Part shown: positions 1-9,591 of the stretch, in pieces
How the letters are laid out: each line of letters begins with the position of its first letter
Position numbering within the stretch: the first letter of the stretch is position 1
NCBI RefSeq assembly: GCF_900289145.1
Contig: NZ_OKQO01000009.1
Span: 62,001 to 126,000 of the forward strand
DNA length: 64,000 bases
DNA from: Neobittarella massiliensis (ex Bilen et al. 2018)
Lineage (GTDB): Bacteria; Bacillota; Clostridia; Oscillospirales; Ruminococcaceae
Direction of reading: 5' to 3'
Translations under genes and position numbers: made by a program
Notes under the pieces: generated by a model
Told to the model about the DNA's origin: nothing
The model's input: the letters and a program-made list of their open reading frames with translations, nothing else
Database searches by the model: none

Positions 1-1
1 G

Positions 2-46
2 GCCCACCAAAAGCGCCACGACAGCCGCGACAGCCACGAGAGCTGA
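2..46 (+). CDS. Possible 3' tail of an upstream gene (partial)
   Basis: The first bases read as 14 codons followed by TGA (44-46), giving a charged His/Arg/Asp/Ser-rich tail (AHQKRHDSRDSHES). Third positions are almost all G or C, as in neighbouring genes, and a terminator hairpin begins 36 bases downstream. A second frame is also open to a TGA at 57-59 but has poorer third-position GC. No family can be named from so short a piece. Confidence 0.3.
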   Translation, partial: AHQKRHDSRDSHES

Positions 47-81
47 GCGGCGCCCCTGAAAACATGACTTCCCCTGCTCCC

Positions 82-104
82 AGCGGCTTTAAAGCCGCTT
101 TTTT
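82..104 (+). terminator. Rho-independent terminator
   Basis: A perfect 9-bp inverted repeat (AGCGGCTTT / AAAGCCGCT) is followed immediately by a T run. It would end transcription entering from the left edge, before the polyphosphate:AMP phosphotransferase promoter. Confidence 0.75.
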
Positions 105-177
105 GTGTGCAAAAAGTCCTTTTAGCCGCACTGCCGGTTCTCTTTCTATCTGCCGATCTTCCCCAGCGCAAAATCAC

Positions 178-206
178 TTGTGTCATTCAGTAGGATGTGC
201 TAAAAT
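178..206 (+). promoter_or_regulatory. Candidate sigma-A promoter of pap
   Basis: TTGTGT (178-183), a 17-base spacer and TAAAAT (201-206). TG sits one base before the -10, giving an extended -10 element. It is about 52 bases upstream of the GTG start. Confidence 0.5.
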
Positions 207-258
207 ATTTTTAATATCCGTTTTCTGCTTTAGTCAATTTGCGCCAGGAGGTGTTTTT

Positions 259-1749
259 GTGTTAGACAGTGTAAACCTGCAAAAAGTGCTGGTCAAAGAG
301 GAGTATAAACCCATGGCCGCCAAGCTCAAGCAGCAGCTCAGTGTGCTGCAGCAGTCGGTCAAGCAAAACGCGCTGCCGGTGGTGGTGCTGTTCGAGGGGT
401 GGAGCGCCGCCGGTAAGGGCAGCAAGATCGGCGACATCATCCTCAATCTCGACCCCCGCGGCTTTAAAGTCTACTCCACCGTCTCCCCCACCGAGGAGGA
501 AAAGCGCTACCCCTACCTGTGGCGTTTCTGGTCCAAAACGCCCCGTCAGGGCGACATCTCCATCTTCGACCGCAGCTGGTATCAGGGCGTATCGGTCGAA
601 AAGATCGAGCAGCAGCTCGATAGCGAGACGGTAGCCGCCCGCATCAAGAGCATCCTCACCTTCGAGCGGCAGCTGGTCGACGACGGCTGCCTGGTACTCA
701 AATTCTTTTTGCACATCAGCAAAAAAGAGCAGAAAAAACGGCTGGAAGACCTGCGCGAGCAAAAGAGCACCCGCTGGCGCGCCACCGACCGCGACTGGTA
801 CCAAAACAAGCACTACGAGGACTACTACCGCGTCTTCGACGAGATGCTCGAGGCCACCAGCACCAGCTACGCCCCGTGGCACGCCATCGGCTGCAACGAC
901 CGAAACGCCGCCCTGGCCGAGATCTACCAGATCCTCATCAAACAGATCACCGCCGCCATCGCCAAAAAACAGGCGCTGCAAAAAGACCCGCCGCCGGTGG
1001 GCCCCATCGCCATCGATCCAAAATTCAGGCTGGTGCAGGTCCCCCGGCTAGAGGAGGTCGACCTCGATAAGACCATCGACCCCGACAAGTACAAGGTGGT
1101 GCTCAAAGAGGAGCAGCGCAAGCTCAAAAAGCTGCACAACCAGCTCTACGCCAAAAAGCGCCCGGTAGTGGTGGTGTACGAGGGGTGGGACGCCGCCGGC
1201 AAAGGCGGCAACATCCGCCGGGTGGCCGCCGCTCTCGACCCCCGCGGGTTCGAGGTGGTCCCCATCGCCGCCCCCGACAAGACCGAGCTCTCCCACCACT
1301 ATCTGTGGCGGTTCTGGACCCGTCTGCCCAAAGACGGGCACGTGGGCATCTTCGACCGCAGCTGGTACGGCCGGCTGATGGTCGAGCGGGTCGAGGGCTT
1401 TTGCACCCCGGCCGACTGGCACCGCGCCTATAACGAGATCAACGAGTTCGAGCGCGAGCTCTACGACTGGGGCGCTGTCGTGGTCAAATTCTGGGTGCAC
1501 ATCGATAAAGACGAGCAGCTGCGCCGCTTTAACGACCGGCAGAACACCCCCGAAAAGCAGTGGAAGATCACCGACGAGGACTGGCGCAACCGCGAGAAGT
1601 GGGACCAGCACCAGATCGCCGTCAACGACATGCTGCGCTACACCTCCACCGATTTTGCCCCCTGGAACATCATCGAGTCCAACGACAAGAAGTTCGCCCG
1701 CATCAAGGCCATCAAAACGCTCATCGCCGCTATCGAGGCCCGTCTCTGA
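259..1749 (+). CDS. pap: Polyphosphate:AMP phosphotransferase (two fused PPK2 domains)
   Basis: Cytosolic kinase of the PPK2 superfamily that uses polyphosphate to phosphorylate AMP to ADP. I place the start at GTG 259, preceded by AGGAGG with 7-base spacing; the frame is open upstream, but that part looks non-coding. The 496-residue product has two homologous PPK2 halves, each with a P-loop and an FDRSWY motif. The N-terminal P-loop reads GWSAAGKGS and the C-terminal one GWDAAGKGG, so the Asp conserved in PPK2 P-loops is Ser in the first half. In known two-domain enzymes the C-terminal half is the catalytic one, which fits. It stands alone on + and converges with the MATE gene. Length is typical of two-domain PAP proteins. 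Confidence 0.9.
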   Translation: MLDSVNLQKVLVKEEYKPMAAKLKQQLSVLQQSVKQNALPVVVLFEGWSAAGKGSKIGDIILNLDPRGFKVYSTVSPTEEEKRYPYLWRFWSKTPRQGDISIFDRSWYQGVSVEKIEQQLDSETVAARIKSILTFERQLVDDGCLVLKFFLHISKKEQKKRLEDLREQKSTRWRATDRDWYQNKHYEDYYRVFDEMLEATSTSYAPWHAIGCNDRNAALAEIYQILIKQITAAIAKKQALQKDPPPVGPIAIDPKFRLVQVPRLEEVDLDKTIDPDKYKVVLKEEQRKLKKLHNQLYAKKRPVVVVYEGWDAAGKGGNIRRVAAALDPRGFEVVPIAAPDKTELSHHYLWRFWTRLPKDGHVGIFDRSWYGRLMVERVEGFCTPADWHRAYNEINEFERELYDWGAVVVKFWVHIDKDEQLRRFNDRQNTPEKQWKITDEDWRNREKWDQHQIAVNDMLRYTSTDFAPWNIIESNDKKFARIKAIKTLIAAIEARL

Positions 1750-1860
1750 CCTGACCGCCGGAGGCGCTAAAAGATCGCGGCGGCCGGCCCCGCTCTCCAA
1801 ACGTGCACCGCTCCCCAAAAAGCGCCGGAGGGGGGCACCTGCACTCCTGTGCCGAGCAGC

Positions 1861-1912
1861 TAAAAAACAGAGCACCCGCCCCGGGGACACGCTGTCCCTG
1901 GGGCGGGTGCTC
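1861..1912 (-). terminator. Terminator of the MATE exporter gene
   Basis: A 20-bp inverted repeat (1870-1889 with 1893-1912, one G-T pair, loop CGC) is followed on the minus strand by six T residues (1862-1867). It lies about 20 bases after the MATE stop codon. The plus-strand side has no T run, so it chiefly serves the minus strand. Confidence 0.85.
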
Positions 1913-1932
1913 TCTATATGCCCGGTACCGGC

Positions 1933-3297
1933 TCACACCTCTGCCCGCTGCGGCGCCGGCTGCAGCAGTTTCTTTTTCTCCCGCCGGTACAGCACCGCCA
2001 GCACCAGCAAAAAGGCGGTCCAGCCGGTGCCGGTGCCCACGCACACGCTGATGAGCCCCAGCGACCCGGCCAGCAGGTAGGTCAGCGACACCCGGATCGC
2101 GATCTGAAAGACGGTGCCGTACAGCGACACGTTGAGTTTGCCGATGCCCCTGAAAAAGCCCTGCATCATGTCGCCCATGGCCGGCATGATGTAAAACAGC
2201 GCCATCGCGTGCATGTAGGCCACCCCCTGCTGTATCACCGCCGTCTCGCCGGCATTTACAAACAGGGCGGTAAACGGCGCCGCCAACAGGTACATGCTCA
2301 CCACCATCAGCGCGCCGTAGCTCCAGGCCATGACACAGCCGCGGCGAAAACCGGCAAAGATGCGGTCAGTGCGCCGGGCCCCCTTGTTCTGGGCAATAAA
2401 GGTGGTCACCGCGGTGGCGATACTGTTGCCCGGCGCCAGCACAAAGCCCTCGATGCGGCTGACGGCATTAAAGGCGGCGATAGCGTCGGTGCCCATGGGG
2501 TTGATGGCCCCCTGCAACAGCAGCTTGCCGATAAAAAAGCAGGTCTGCTGCAGCGCCGCCGACTGGCTGTACCCCACCGTCTGCCGCAAAAGCCCGGCGT
2601 CCAGCACCAGGTCCCGGCGCCGCAGGTGCAGCTGGGGCATCTTTTTGGCGGTGTAAAAATAGCACAGCACCGCCGACAGCCCCTGCGCCAGCACCGTGGC
2701 CACCGCCGCCCCCGCGATCCCCAGCTCTAACCCCACCACGAACCACAGATCCAGCAATACATTGATGGCCGAAGACAGCACCAAAAAGTACAGCGGTGAG
2801 ACCGAGTCCCCGGCCGCCCGCAGCGCCGCCGTGTAGATGTTATACAAAAAGGTACACACCAGCCCGGCAAACACCACCGCCAGGTACTGCTTGGCCCCCG
2901 CCATCAGCTCCTGCGGGGTCTGCATCAGCCGCAGTACCGGCCCGGTCAGCAGCACCGCCAGCACCGATACCACCACCGTAAAGCCCAGCCCCGCCAGCAC
3001 GCAGGTCGAGAACTCCCGCCGGCACTTTTTCATGTCCCCCTCCCCCCAAAAGGTGGCCATCAAGATCGAGGCCCCGGTGCACAGCCCGATGATGGTGAAC
3101 ATGACGATGTTCATCACCGGCGCCGCCGCCCCCAGCGCCGCCAGCGCCCGCTTGCCCACAAACCGCCCCAGTATGATGGAATCGGCCGCATTGTAAAACT
3201 GCTGAAAGATGTTGCCCACCAGCAGCGGCAGGGCAAAGCGCAGTATGTGCCCGGTCACCCCGCCGGTGGTCATGTCGCGTGTGTTCGCTCTGGCCAA
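1933..3297 (-). CDS. MATE family efflux transporter
   Basis: Integral membrane antiporter of the multidrug and toxic compound extrusion family, expelling small cationic compounds in exchange for Na+ or H+. The 454 residues give about 12 hydrophobic helices in two MatE halves, and the N-terminus (ILRFALPLLVGNIFQQFYN) is typical of the family. The start is TTG 3297, chosen because GGAGGAG precedes it at good distance; an in-frame ATG nine codons in is the alternative. It follows the DUF3006 gene by 73 bases on the same strand and may be the last gene of the long minus-strand operon. A strong terminator follows. Substrate cannot be told from sequence. Confidence 0.88.
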   Translation of the reverse strand: MARANTRDMTTGGVTGHILRFALPLLVGNIFQQFYNAADSIILGRFVGKRALAALGAAAPVMNIVMFTIIGLCTGASILMATFWGEGDMKKCRREFSTCVLAGLGFTVVVSVLAVLLTGPVLRLMQTPQELMAGAKQYLAVVFAGLVCTFLYNIYTAALRAAGDSVSPLYFLVLSSAINVLLDLWFVVGLELGIAGAAVATVLAQGLSAVLCYFYTAKKMPQLHLRRRDLVLDAGLLRQTVGYSQSAALQQTCFFIGKLLLQGAINPMGTDAIAAFNAVSRIEGFVLAPGNSIATAVTTFIAQNKGARRTDRIFAGFRRGCVMAWSYGALMVVSMYLLAAPFTALFVNAGETAVIQQGVAYMHAMALFYIMPAMGDMMQGFFRGIGKLNVSLYGTVFQIAIRVSLTYLLAGSLGLISVCVGTGTGWTAFLLVLAVLYRREKKKLLQPAPQRAEV

Positions 3298-3370
3298 TGG
3301 TCTCTCCTCCTCTGTCCCGCCCGCTCACCGCGCGCGGCCGAGCGCTTTTCACATCAAAAAAGAGGGGCGT

Positions 3371-3601
3371 TCACCGCCGCCCCTCCAAGCGGCGCAGCAG
3401 GGCCTCGGCCCGCTGTTGTCGCCTCTTTTTTTCCTCTGGGTCCAGTGCCCAGCCGCTCTCGGTGCGGCGCAGCACGTCGCTCTCCTGCACCGCAAAGTCC
3501 AGCTGGTCCAGGGGCAGCAGGTGCAGCGCGCCGCCGTCGTCCTGACACACGGCGGTCTCGCCCTCCAGGCGGTCTACGCTCCAGTACTCCTCCACCGTCA
3601 T
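3371..3601 (-). CDS. DUF3006 domain protein
   Basis: Small acidic cytosolic protein of 76 residues with the DUF3006 layout: an N-terminal VDRLEG beta-strand motif, a central LPLDQL segment and a charged C-terminal helix containing KKRRQQRAE. ATG 3601 has AAGGAGGGG just upstream. Members of this family are often encoded beside ComEC-type metallo-beta-lactamase proteins, and here one lies two genes upstream on the same strand, which supports the call. Its biochemical role is unknown. It is probably co-transcribed with the small membrane protein upstream and the MATE gene downstream. Confidence 0.7.
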   Translation of the reverse strand: MTVEEYWSVDRLEGETAVCQDDGGALHLLPLDQLDFAVQESDVLRRTESGWALDPEEKKRRQQRAEALLRRLEGRR

Positions 3602-3744
3602 CTCCCCCTCCTTTTTATCCAGTCTTTACACCCCCGCGGGCGGGCGTCTTTTTATCTCCTGGGGCGGTCCCTATGTGCCCCTGCCCCGCTCGCGGCGGGC
3701 GGCACATCCTCATCTTCGCGAGACGATCAGTCAAACGCAGAGTT

Positions 3745-3927
3745 CTACCGCTTTACGTGCGCCCGCACCGCGCTGTACACGGTCACCGCCAGCGCCACCA
3801 GCACCCCGGTGCCAAACAGCCGCACCGCCCAGTCGCCCAGCCGGCCGGTCAAAAGGCACACCGCCAGCAGCGCGGCAAAAATGATCAGCGCCGCGGCGCT
3901 CACTCCCAGTAACACCCTGTTTTTCAT
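3745..3927 (-). CDS. Small two-helix membrane protein, unknown function
   Basis: A 60-residue hydrophobic protein with two predicted membrane segments (about residues 5-27 and 34-54) and a basic C-terminus (RAHVKR). Start ATG 3927 has a GGGAG stretch upstream. It sits 48 bases after the metallohydrolase stop, in the same direction. I do not recognise a family; such proteins often accompany exported enzymes, but no function can be assigned. Confidence 0.55.
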   Translation of the reverse strand: MKNRVLLGVSAAALIIFAALLAVCLLTGRLGDWAVRLFGTGVLVALAVTVYSAVRAHVKR

Positions 3928-3975
3928 CTGCTCTCGCTCCCTCTAGGCACCGCCGGGCCATACCTCCGGCGCCGG

Positions 3976-4935
3976 TCACTTCTGCGTCTGTACGGTGATG
4001 TGTTGGCCGTCGGTGTTAAACAGCAGGTTTCCCTGCAAGTCGGTGCGGTACAGCGCCACGCCGCGGCTGCCCAACAGGTCCAGCGTCTGCTGGCTGGGGT
4101 GTCCGTAGCTGTTGCCGGCCCCCACGCAGGCCACCGCGTAGGCCGGCGACACCGCCTGCAAAAAATCGGTAGAAGTCGAGGTGTCGCTGCCGTGGTGGCC
4201 CAGTTTCAGCACGTCGGCGCGCAGGTCTGTCCCCGCGCCGAGCAGCGCCTTCTCGCTCTTTTTCTCGGCGTCGCCGGTAAACAAAAACCGGGTCTGCCCA
4301 TAGGTAAAGCGCAGCACTACCGAGGTGTTGTTGGCGTCCTCGTACTGCTCGGTGGGCCCCAGCACCTCGATCTTGCCCTCGTCAAAGGAGAACTGCTGCC
4401 CCGGCGCGGCATATACCAGCTCTGCGCCGGTCTCGTCGGCCGCCTGCAGCATGTCCAGGTAGGTCTTGGTGGTGGGGGTCTTGCCCGGGGCCGATTTGGG
4501 CATCAGCAGCGTCTTGGTGGGGATGGCGCGCATCACCACGTCCAGCCCGCCGATGTGGTCACTGTGGGCGTGGGTGGCCACCACCATATCCAGCTCGGTG
4601 ATCGACAGGCCCTGCAGGTAGGCCACCACCCGCTGGCCCTGGTTGTTCTCTCCCCCGTCGATGAGGATGTTCTTGCCCCCCGACTGGATGAGCGCGCAGT
4701 CTCCCTGCCCCACGTCGATAAAGTGTACCGCCCCCGGCGCCTGTGGCTGCTGCACATCCGAGAGGCCCAGCGTCTCCAGCCAGCCGCCCAGCTGCGGCAG
4801 GTAGTCCCGCCCGGCGGATACCAAAACGCAGAGCACCGCCATGAGCGCCGCCAGCAAATAGCCGTATTTTCCCTTTACCGGCCGCCTTTTCGTTGTCCGC
4901 CGCCGCTTTTGCGGCTGCCGTTTTGCGCCTGCCAT
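3976..4935 (-). CDS. Membrane-anchored ComEC-like metallo-beta-lactamase-fold hydrolase
   Basis: A 319-residue protein resembling the detached metallo-beta-lactamase domain of competence protein ComEC. A very basic N-terminus (KRRRTTKRRPVKGK) precedes one membrane segment (about 24-42), so the catalytic domain should face outside. The domain begins VHFIDVGQGDC; the metal-binding THAHSDHIGG lies near residue 120, FTGDAE near 220 and GHHGSD near 245, so the di-metal site looks complete. ATG 4935 lies inside the 3' end of ygiQ (61-base overlap) with AAAGGGGG upstream, indicating coupled translation. Related proteins act on nucleic acids or nucleotides, but the substrate here is unknown; alone it is not a DNA uptake channel. 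Confidence 0.82.
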   Translation of the reverse strand: MAGAKRQPQKRRRTTKRRPVKGKYGYLLAALMAVLCVLVSAGRDYLPQLGGWLETLGLSDVQQPQAPGAVHFIDVGQGDCALIQSGGKNILIDGGENNQGQRVVAYLQGLSITELDMVVATHAHSDHIGGLDVVMRAIPTKTLLMPKSAPGKTPTTKTYLDMLQAADETGAELVYAAPGQQFSFDEGKIEVLGPTEQYEDANNTSVVLRFTYGQTRFLFTGDAEKKSEKALLGAGTDLRADVLKLGHHGSDTSTSTDFLQAVSPAYAVACVGAGNSYGHPSQQTLDLLGSRGVALYRTDLQGNLLFNTDGQHITVQTQK

Positions 4936-6866
4936 CGGTCTGCCCCCTTTCCGGTAGCGGGCTTTTTACCGCGCCCGGCCGGGCTGCCCTTCTTCCCGCC
5001 GGGGCGGCGATCCCGCCCCTTTTGCGGGCGCTGCTGCGCCTTTTCCCTTCTGGCCTGCAAAATGGCCGCCGTCTTCTGGTCCGGGCACACCAGGCAGTTC
5101 TTTCCCACGCCGATCAGGTCGGCCCGGCCAGCCCGCAGCAGTGCCTCACACACCAGCGCGCGGTTCTGCGGCAAAAAGTACTGGATCAGCGCCCGCTGCA
5201 TGGCCTTCTCGTGGGGGTCGGTGGCCACGTAGACCGGCTGCAGGGTAAACGGGTCCAGCCCGGTGTAGTACATGCAGGTCGACACCGTGTTGGGGGTGGG
5301 GTAAAAGTCCTGCACCTGCTGCGGGTGCAGCCCCTCCTCCTTTAAAAACAGCGCCAGGTCGATGGCCTCTTTTAAGCCGCTGCCCGGGTGGCTGCTCATC
5401 AAATAGGGCACCAAATACTGCTTCTTGCCGATCTTGGCCGTCTTTTTGTAAAACTGCGACTGAAAGCGCTTGTAGGCGGCGATAGCCGGCTTGCCCATGG
5501 CCGCCAGCACCCCGGCGCTGCAGTGCTCCGGCGCCACCTTCAGCTGTCCGCTCACGTGGTGGGCCACCAGGTGGTCAAAAAAGCTCTGGTCCTTATCTAG
5601 GTTCAGGTAGTCAAAGCGGATGCCCGAGCGCACGAATACCTTTTTGATGCCCGGTATCTTCCGCATGTCGCTCAGCAGCTCATCGTACTCCCGGTGGTCC
5701 ACCTGCAGCCGCGGGCAGGGGGTCGGCGCCAGGCACTTTTTATTTTTGCACATGCCCCGCTCCAGCTGACCAGAACAGCTGGGCTGCCGAAAGTTGGCGG
5801 TGGGGCCGCCCACATCGTGGATGTAGCCCTTAAAGCGCGGGTTTTCAGTCAGCGCCTTTGCCTCTTTTAGCACCGACTGGGTCGAGCGGCAGGTGATGTG
5901 CCGCCCCTGGTGCACGGCGATGGCGCAGAAATTGCAGGCGCCAAAACAGCCCCGGTTGTGGATGATGGAGAACTCCACCTCTTTGATGGCCGGCACCCCG
6001 CCCAGCTTCTCGTAGCTGGGGTGGTAGGTGCGCTGGTAGGGCAGCGCGTACACGTAATCGAGCATCTCGGTGTCCAGCGGCTTGGCCGGCGGGTTTTGCA
6101 CCAGCACCCGGTCGCCGTGCTTCTGCACCACGGTGCGCCCGCGGGCATAGTCGAACTCCCCGTACTGGATGGCGGTGGCCTTGGCATAGCTCAGCTTGTT
6201 TTCCCGCACCTTCTCAAAGCTGGCGCACTCCACAAAGCCGGGTGCCAGCTGGTCGCGGGTGGTCATATAGCAGGTGCCCCGCACATCGGTGATGGCGCTG
6301 ATGGGCTCGCCGGCGGCCAGCCGGTCGGCCAACTCGATGGTCTGGTACTCGCCCATCCCGTACGAGATGAGGTCCGCCCCGCTGTCGGCCAAAATGCTGG
6401 GCCGCACCTTGTCATCCCAGTAGTCGTAGTGGGCAAACCGCCGCAGCGAGGCCTCCACCCCGCCGATGATGATGGCGCTTTGGGGGTAGAGCCGCCGCAC
6501 CATGCGCGTGTAAACGGTCACCGCCCGGTCCGGCCGGCGGCCCATCTCGCCGCCGGCGGTGTAAAAGTCGGTGCTCCGGCGCTTTTTGGCCACCGTGTAG
6601 TGGTTCACCATCGAGTCCACATTGCCCGAAGATATCATAAAGCCCAGCCGCGGGGTGCCAAATTGGGTAAACACCGCCTCGTCGCCTATGTCCGGCTGGG
6701 GCAAGATGGCCACCCTGTAGCCCCGGTCCTCCAGCAGGCGGGTGATGATGGCGGCGCCAAAACTGGGGTGGTCGATGTAGCTGTCGCCGCTGATGTAGAC
6801 AAAGTCCACCTGCTCCCGCCCCCGGGCCTCCATATCCGCCCGGCAGATCGGTAAAAAATCTCTCAT
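4875..6866 (-). CDS. ygiQ: YgiQ family radical SAM protein
   Basis: Cytosolic iron-sulphur protein of 663 residues. An N-terminal cobalamin-binding-like region (DFVYISGDSYIDHPSFG, near 20-40) is followed by a radical SAM domain whose CxxxCxxC cluster motif is GCFGACNFC, near residue 305. A second Cys-rich stretch (CSGQLERGMCKNKKC) follows around 370-385. The C-terminus is a long Lys/Arg/Gly-rich tail of low complexity, longer than usual. It lies 85 bases downstream of ftsK, separated by a strong hairpin without a T run, so co-transcription with ftsK is likely. The reaction catalysed by YgiQ proteins is not established. ATG 6866 has AAGG upstream. Confidence 0.9.
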   Translation of the reverse strand: MRDFLPICRADMEARGREQVDFVYISGDSYIDHPSFGAAIITRLLEDRGYRVAILPQPDIGDEAVFTQFGTPRLGFMISSGNVDSMVNHYTVAKKRRSTDFYTAGGEMGRRPDRAVTVYTRMVRRLYPQSAIIIGGVEASLRRFAHYDYWDDKVRPSILADSGADLISYGMGEYQTIELADRLAAGEPISAITDVRGTCYMTTRDQLAPGFVECASFEKVRENKLSYAKATAIQYGEFDYARGRTVVQKHGDRVLVQNPPAKPLDTEMLDYVYALPYQRTYHPSYEKLGGVPAIKEVEFSIIHNRGCFGACNFCAIAVHQGRHITCRSTQSVLKEAKALTENPRFKGYIHDVGGPTANFRQPSCSGQLERGMCKNKKCLAPTPCPRLQVDHREYDELLSDMRKIPGIKKVFVRSGIRFDYLNLDKDQSFFDHLVAHHVSGQLKVAPEHCSAGVLAAMGKPAIAAYKRFQSQFYKKTAKIGKKQYLVPYLMSSHPGSGLKEAIDLALFLKEEGLHPQQVQDFYPTPNTVSTCMYYTGLDPFTLQPVYVATDPHEKAMQRALIQYFLPQNRALVCEALLRAGRADLIGVGKNCLVCPDQKTAAILQARREKAQQRPQKGRDRRPGGKKGSPAGRGKKPATGKGADRWQAQNGSRKSGGGQRKGGR

Positions 6867-6893
6867 ATGTAAAATTCCTTATATCCTGTATCG

Positions 6894-6929
6894 CGGCAAC
6901 TGCCGCTCTGTTTAAAGCGGCAGTTGCCG
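6894..6929. other. Strong intercistronic hairpin between ftsK and ygiQ
   Basis: A perfect 14-bp inverted repeat (CGGCAACTGCCGCT ... AGCGGCAGTTGCCG) with a short loop. Neither side has a T run, so it is not a classical terminator. It may protect a 3' end or tune the relative level of ygiQ. Confidence 0.6.
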
Positions 6930-6951
6930 ACCTTATCGGGCAGCGCTGCAC

Positions 6952-9453
6952 CTACTGCTCTCTGGCGTTCATCTCCAGCCACTGCTGCCGGGTGATGAGC
7001 ACCCGCCGCGGCTTAGAGCCCTCAAACCCGCTGATGATGCCTTTCTCCTCCATGGCGTCGATGATGCGGGCAGCGCGGGCATAGCCCAGCTTCAGCTTGC
7101 GCTGCAGCATCGAAGTCGATATCTGCCCCAGGTCGATCGCCACCTCGATGGCGTCGGGCAGCATGTCGTCGTCCTCGTCGCCGTCACCGCCGCTGCCGCC
7201 TTTGCCCTTCTCGGCCGTGGCCTGTTTCTCGATCTCCTCGATGATCTGCTCGTCGTAGGTCTTGGGCGTCTCGGGCTTTATAAATTCCACCACCCGCTCG
7301 ATCTCCTCGTCGGTGACAAAACAGCCCTGCAACCGGGTCGGCTTGGAGGCCCCCACCGGGAAGTACAGCATGTCTCCTTTACCCAGCAACTTTTCCGCCC
7401 CCGAGCCGTCCAGTATGGTGCGCGAGTCGATCTGCGACGACACCGCAAAGGCGATACGGCTGGGGATGTTGGCCTTGATCACACCGGTGATCACGTCCAC
7501 CGAGGGCCGCTGGGTGGCGATGATGAGGTGCATACCGGCGGCGCGGGCCATCTGTGCCAAGCGGCAGATGGCGTCCTCCACCTCGCCGGGGGCGGCCATC
7601 ATCAAGTCGGCCAGCTCGTCGATGATGATGACGATGCGGGGCAGCTTTTCCATGTCCGCGCGGGCCTCGCACAGCTTGTTGTAACCGCCGATATCCCGCA
7701 CGTTGTTGGCGGCAAACAGCTTGTAGCGGTTTAACATCTCGGTCACCGCCCAGCCCAGGGCGCCGGCGGCCTTGTGGGGGTCGGTCACCACCGGCACCAG
7801 CAGGTGGGGGATGCCGTTATAAATGCCCAGCTCCACCACCTTGGGGTCCACCATCAAAAGCCGCACCTCTTCGGGGGAAGACTTGTACAGCAAACTGAGG
7901 ATGATGGAGTTTATGCACACCGACTTGCCCGAGCCGGTGGCGCCGGCGATCAGCACATGGGGCATCTTGCCGATATCGGCCACCTTCACCGCCCCGGCGA
8001 TGTCTTTGCCCAGCGCCACCGTCAGCGGGCTGGCCGCGGTGCGAAAGGTATCCGAGCCCAGCAGCTCCCGAATGCCCACCACGCTCACGTTGCGGTTGGG
8101 CACCTCGATGCCCACCGCCGCCTTGCCGGGGATGGGCGCCTCGATGCGCACCCCCACCGCCGCCAGGTTCAGGGCGATGTCGTCGGCCAGGTTGGTGATC
8201 TTGCTGATCTTCACTCCGGCGTTGGGCTGCAGCTCGTAGCGGGTCACCGCCGGGCCGCGGCTGATGTTGATGATGCGCGTCTGCACGCCAAAGCTCTTGA
8301 GGGTATCTACCAGCCGGTCGGCGTTCTGCCGCAGTTCATTAGAGATATCGGCGTTGGCCGGTCCCCGGGTGGCGTCCAATATGCTCACCGGCGGGAACTT
8401 GTAGGGCGGCGCCTGCCCCGGCGCCGGGGCGGGCACCAGGTCGATGGGCGGCATCACCTCCACCGCCCCCTCCAGCGGCGAACTGTTTTTCTCTTCTGCG
8501 GCGGCAAACGGCAGCTCCGGCCCAGTGGCCGGGGCCGGCTTTTGGGCGCCCGAGGAGCTAAAGATCTCCGCCGGGCTGGGCCCCTGCTGCTCGGCGGCCA
8601 CCCGGCTCACCAGCTCGTCTATATCGCCTAGCGGCTGGGCCCTCTCCCCCACCGGAAACGGCTCGATGGGGTCCTCGTCAAAAATGTCGTCCACCACCGG
8701 TACCGCCGTCTGTCGGTCTCCCTCGGCCGATAGCTCCTCCACCGGCGCGCTCACCGGGATCGACGCGCTCACCGGGGTCGGCGGCTCCTCGTCCAGCGGG
8801 ATATCGATGGGGTGGGTATTGCCCAGATCGATGTCGATGGCCGCCTTTTTCTGGCGCTGCTGCTCTCTTTTTTCCATCTGCCGCTCGATCATCTGCCCGG
8901 CCTGTTTCACCGGCTGCGACACGCTCTTATGCAGGTCTACCAGCGTTTTGCCGCTGTAGATCATCAGCCCCACAAACAGGGTGATACACATGATGAGCAC
9001 CGCCCCGATGCGGCCGCACAGCGCCGACAGCGGCCAGCCGATCACGCAAAACAGCAGACCACCGCCCTGCTTGGCTGAGCCGGTGGCCCACAGATTCACA
9101 AATTTGTCAAAAAAGTTGTTGCCGGCCAGCTCGGGCGAAAACATCAGCTGCAGCAGCCCGCAGCCAAAGGCCAACGCCCCCAGCGCGATCAGAAAGGGCC
9201 ACAGGATCGAGCGCTTTTTCAGCGCGCAGTCCAGCGACAGGTAGCAGATCAGCGGCCCCACCGCGTAGGTGCACAGCCCAAACAGGCCAAACAGCGCGCT
9301 GTGCAAAAAGCGCCACACGTTCTCCCCCGCTATAAAGGTGAGCGCGGTGATGAGCAGCCCCGCGCCAAAGGCGATGACCGCCGCCATCTGCTGGTGGAAC
9401 ACCCGCTTTTTTTCCGCCGCTGTATTTTTGCGTCTCGTCGTTTTGGTGGCCAT
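6952..9453 (-). CDS. ftsK: FtsK/SpoIIIE DNA translocase
   Basis: Membrane-tethered ATPase that pumps chromosomal DNA through the division or sporulation septum. The 833 residues comprise about four N-terminal membrane helices (roughly 28-175), a Pro/Glu-rich linker (about 215-355) and the alpha/beta motor with Walker A GATGSGKS near 503 and Walker [13 protein letters not shown] near 609. The C-terminal winged-helix gamma domain ([20 protein letters not shown], about 775-833) recognises polarity sequences on DNA. Gene order tepA - ylzJ - ftsK matches that of spoIIIE in Bacillus, so it probably serves as SpoIIIE during sporulation as well as in general segregation. ATG 9453 has AAGGAG about 12 bases upstream, a rather long spacing. 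Confidence 0.93.
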   Translation of the reverse strand: MATKTTRRKNTAAEKKRVFHQQMAAVIAFGAGLLITALTFIAGENVWRFLHSALFGLFGLCTYAVGPLICYLSLDCALKKRSILWPFLIALGALAFGCGLLQLMFSPELAGNNFFDKFVNLWATGSAKQGGGLLFCVIGWPLSALCGRIGAVLIMCITLFVGLMIYSGKTLVDLHKSVSQPVKQAGQMIERQMEKREQQRQKKAAIDIDLGNTHPIDIPLDEEPPTPVSASIPVSAPVEELSAEGDRQTAVPVVDDIFDEDPIEPFPVGERAQPLGDIDELVSRVAAEQQGPSPAEIFSSSGAQKPAPATGPELPFAAAEEKNSSPLEGAVEVMPPIDLVPAPAPGQAPPYKFPPVSILDATRGPANADISNELRQNADRLVDTLKSFGVQTRIINISRGPAVTRYELQPNAGVKISKITNLADDIALNLAAVGVRIEAPIPGKAAVGIEVPNRNVSVVGIRELLGSDTFRTAASPLTVALGKDIAGAVKVADIGKMPHVLIAGATGSGKSVCINSIILSLLYKSSPEEVRLLMVDPKVVELGIYNGIPHLLVPVVTDPHKAAGALGWAVTEMLNRYKLFAANNVRDIGGYNKLCEARADMEKLPRIVIIIDELADLMMAAPGEVEDAICRLAQMARAAGMHLIIATQRPSVDVITGVIKANIPSRIAFAVSSQIDSRTILDGSGAEKLLGKGDMLYFPVGASKPTRLQGCFVTDEEIERVVEFIKPETPKTYDEQIIEEIEKQATAEKGKGGSGGDGDEDDDMLPDAIEVAIDLGQISTSMLQRKLKLGYARAARIIDAMEEKGIISGFEGSKPRRVLITRQQWLEMNAREQ

Positions 9454-9591
9454 AGTAGAGATACGCTCCTTATATGTAAATAAAATGACCGGTCCGACCG
9501 GTCCGGTCAGCTCGCCGCGCGCCCCGCCGCGGCGGAGTATGTAGGGCCCGGCACCAGCCGGGCGATCAGCTTTGTCTGTGCCCTGTACGCC

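Noticed and set aside
64-258. Longer N-terminus for the polyphosphate:AMP phosphotransferase
   Set aside because: The extra 65 codons overlap a terminator and the promoter, and the GTG at 259 has an excellent ribosome site and gives the normal family length.
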